The position numbers were made by a program, and so were the translations under genes. Positions 5,889 to 7,559 of a DNA stretch of 7,559 bases are shown in pieces; within the stretch, counting starts at the first letter, position 1, and every line of letters starts with the position of its first letter. Source of the DNA: CAZFQD01 sp964520885 (GTDB lineage: Bacteria; Bacillota; Clostridia; Oscillospirales; SIG519); the NCBI GenBank assembly GCA_964520885.1, contig CAZFQD010000111.1, positions 1-7,559 of the forward strand. The letters are read 5' to 3'. The notes beneath the pieces are model-generated. The model ran no database searches and was not told the DNA's origin. It saw nothing but the letters and a program-made list of their open reading frames with translations.

Positions 5889-6566
5889 ATGACGAGATTA
5901 ATTATAGTAAGGCATGCTGAAGCTTCTGGAAATGTTGATAGAATATTTCACGGGCAAACGAATTCAAATATAACAAAAAACGGAGAAGCACAGTTAATAT
6001 GCTTAAAAGAGCGATTTAAGAATATAGATTTTGATGTTATATATTCAAGCGATTTAGAAAGGGCTATGCAAACAGCCTTTGCTGTCAATAATTATAAAAA
6101 ACTTTCTATTAATGTTGAAAAAGGCTTAAGAGAAATAAACGGTGGAGATTGGGAAAATGTTCACTTTGATGAACTGTCAATTTTATATCCAAATGAATTT
6201 CAAATATGGAATAAAGAACTACACAATTTGCAAATGCCAAATGGGGAAAGTGTTAGGAGTTTCTCAATAAGATTAAAAGAAACAAATGAAAATATTATAA
6301 AAAAACATAAAGGAAAAACAATTTGTATAGTAACTCATGGAACTGCTATTAGAGTATTAATGTGTTTTGCAAAAAAACTCACAATTGAGCAAATTGATAC
6401 TGTGTCTTGGTGCGATAATTCGGCTATTTCAATAGTTGAATATGATGATAATTTTAATCCTAAAATAATGTTAGAAGGGGATAGTTCTCATTTACACAAG
6501 GGACTATCAACTATTGAAAATCAAGATTGGTGGATTTTATTTAACAAGGGAGAAAAGAAAAAATGA
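5889..6566 (+). CDS. Histidine phosphatase superfamily protein (phosphoglycerate-mutase-like, branch 1)
   Basis: Predicted cytosolic phosphatase (or, less likely, cofactor-dependent mutase) using a phosphohistidine intermediate; the substrate is unknown. From the chosen ATG it is 225 residues. The nucleophile motif is VRHAEASGN at residues 7-15, with Arg8 and His9; Ala10 replaces the usual Gly of the RHG signature. Arg58 in SSDLERAMQTA, Glu82 in LREINGGDW and the second His150 in VTHGTAIRVL complete the catalytic pocket. FHGQTNSNITKNGEAQ (20-35) is typical of the small-molecule phosphatase (CobC/PhoE/GpmB-like) group. It starts 17 bases after pyrD and overlaps the following sugar kinase by 4 bases, so it is probably in the pyr transcript. 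Candidates include a sugar phosphate or nucleotide phosphatase; the name phosphoglycerate mutase would be over-specific. Confidence 0.88.
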   Translation: MTRLIIVRHAEASGNVDRIFHGQTNSNITKNGEAQLICLKERFKNIDFDVIYSSDLERAMQTAFAVNNYKKLSINVEKGLREINGGDWENVHFDELSILYPNEFQIWNKELHNLQMPNGESVRSFSIRLKETNENIIKKHKGKTICIVTHGTAIRVLMCFAKKLTIEQIDTVSWCDNSAISIVEYDDNFNPKIMLEGDSSHLHKGLSTIENQDWWILFNKGEKKK

Positions 6567-7498
6567 TTTTTACAGTAACCTTAAACCCTTGTATTGACAA
6601 ATTTTTATTAGTAGAAAAATTGCATATTAATAAATTGAACAGATGTATAGATACAAGAATGGATGCCGCAGGAAAAGGAATAAATGTTTCAATTTATCTT
6701 TCAGCATTAAACACAAAAAGCATAGCAACAGGTTTTTTGGGTTGTTTAAACAAACAAATCTATTGCGATACTTTTAATAAATATGAAATAGAAAATGATT
6801 TTGTTTTTATAGATGATTTTACAAGGACTAATACAAAGGTTGTTGATGTAACAAAAAATGAGCAAACTGATATTAATGAAAAGGGATTTAAAGTAGATGA
6901 TTATTATAAAAAGGAATTGAAAAATAAGTTAATTAATCTTTTGGACAAAAATAGTTATGTAGTTTTTAGCGGTTCAATGCCTGTGAATTTTACTAATGAG
7001 GATTTTAAAGAGTTAGTAGATTTAGCAATAAATAAAGGTGCTAAGGTAGTAGTGGATACTGAAGGGGATAAATTAAAATATGCTATTCAAAAAAAAGTAT
7101 ATTTAATTAAACCAAATATTTACGAATTTGAAGCCATATTTAATGAAAAATTTAATGATATTAAATTAGTAGCAAAAAAGGCTAAGCAGTTATGTAAAAA
7201 TGGAGTTGAGAATGTAATTGTTTCTTTAGGAAGTGATGGAGCTATTTTTGCAAGAAAAAATTTAGTTTATTATTCAAAATGTATGGATGTGAAGGTTAAA
7301 AGTATTTCGGGTGCAGGAGATAGTATGGTGGCTGCATTTTTACACGGAACTCAAAATAATATGCAGTTTGAAGAAATTGCAAAGCAATGTATGGCTGTAT
7401 CTCAAGCCCGCATAATGATGGATGGAACACTACCAGCTAATAAGGATACAATTAATAAGTTGTTAAAGGAAATTGTTGTTGAAAAAATAGAGTGGTAA
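6563..7498 (+). CDS. PfkB-family hexose-phosphate kinase (1-phosphofructokinase / tagatose-6-phosphate kinase type)
   Basis: Predicted ATP-dependent kinase that adds a second phosphate to a ketohexose phosphate. The 311-residue length is right for FruK/LacC. The opening TVTLNPCID (4-12) and AAGKGINV (35-42) are characteristic of this subgroup and not of ribokinases or nucleoside kinases. QTDINEKG (101-108) matches the FruK lid segment, SGSMP (136-140) the substrate loop, KPNIYEFE (183-190) the hinge, SLGSDGA (221-227) the nucleotide site and SGAGDSMVAAF (249-259) the PfkB signature with catalytic Asp253. The end GTLPANKDTINKLL is also FruK-like. Its ATG overlaps the phosphatase stop (ATGA), with AAGGGAG at 6546-6552 as ribosome site. 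Fructose-1-phosphate is the commonest substrate, but no PTS permease or FruR regulator is visible, and tagatose-6-phosphate is possible, so no gene symbol is given. Confidence 0.88.
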   Translation: MIFTVTLNPCIDKFLLVEKLHINKLNRCIDTRMDAAGKGINVSIYLSALNTKSIATGFLGCLNKQIYCDTFNKYEIENDFVFIDDFTRTNTKVVDVTKNEQTDINEKGFKVDDYYKKELKNKLINLLDKNSYVVFSGSMPVNFTNEDFKELVDLAINKGAKVVVDTEGDKLKYAIQKKVYLIKPNIYEFEAIFNEKFNDIKLVAKKAKQLCKNGVENVIVSLGSDGAIFARKNLVYYSKCMDVKVKSISGAGDSMVAAFLHGTQNNMQFEEIAKQCMAVSQARIMMDGTLPANKDTINKLLKEIVVEKIEW

Positions 7499-7559
7499 AA
7501 TGATTTTTTGGTAAGTTGTAAAATAAAATGACCAAGAAATAAAAAAATATGTCCCAGAG

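Noticed and set aside
7504..7539. Possible terminator after the sugar kinase: TTTTTTGGT (7504-7512) with ACCAAGAAA (7531-7539)
   Set aside because: The stem is mostly A-U with a G-U wobble, the loop is 18 nt, and it is followed by an A-run and not a T-tract, so it does not look like a plus-strand terminator. The true end of the operon is probably beyond the window.
1..7559. CRISPR array, tRNA, rRNA, transposase, phage or defence genes
   Set aside because: No regularly spaced direct repeats, cloverleaf, rRNA-like stretch or mobile-element or defence protein was seen. All coding space is taken by housekeeping-type genes.

Overview
The window reads as a stretch of chromosome from an AT-rich, low-GC Gram-positive bacterium, most likely an uncultured or gut-type Clostridia member. 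Four things point there: strongly A/T-biased codons, GGAGG-type ribosome binding sites before every gene, a PyrR-type RNA attenuator, and a two-subunit, NAD-linked dihydroorotate dehydrogenase (PyrK plus PyrD). TGA is used as a stop (pyrC and the phosphatase gene), so the code is not the Mycoplasma one. Genus-level placement is not possible from the sequence alone.

Layout: bases 1-82 hold a probable intrinsic terminator of an upstream gene and a plausible promoter for galE. galE (83-1090) encodes UDP-glucose 4-epimerase. Bases 1091-1279 contain no gene but carry a well-formed sigma-A promoter (-35 at 1153, -10 at 1176) and a complete pyr attenuator: PyrR-binding hairpin, antiterminator and terminator, three mutually exclusive folds. 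A co-directional cluster follows: pyrR (1280-1810), pyrC (1869-3152), pyrF (3165-4082), pyrK (4206-4967), pyrD (4960-5871), a histidine-phosphatase-family gene (5889-6566) and a FruK/LacC-type PfkB sugar kinase (6563-7498). The last 61 bases hold no gene and no convincing terminator.

How the genes work together: PyrC makes dihydroorotate, PyrD/PyrK oxidise it to orotate with electrons passed to NAD, and PyrF decarboxylates OMP to UMP. PyrR senses UMP and acts on the leader RNA to shut the operon down. The genes for carbamoyl phosphate synthetase, aspartate transcarbamylase (pyrB) and orotate phosphoribosyltransferase (pyrE) are not in this window, so the pathway is split. The phosphatase and sugar kinase at the 3' end are tightly coupled to each other (ATGA overlap) and appear co-transcribed with pyrD, but their substrates cannot be fixed from sequence.

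Two small palindromic elements interrupt the cluster: a 20-bp near-perfect palindrome between pyrR and pyrC, and a GC-rich (about 61% over 69 bases) multi-hairpin element between pyrF and pyrK. Overall this is mostly a conventional pyrimidine operon. The most interesting points are the attenuator whose terminator also buries the pyrR ribosome binding site, the GC-rich structured insertion, the sugar-phosphate gene pair under apparent PyrR control, and a GalE gatekeeper cysteine that suggests dual sugar specificity. I see no evidence of a wholly new system.
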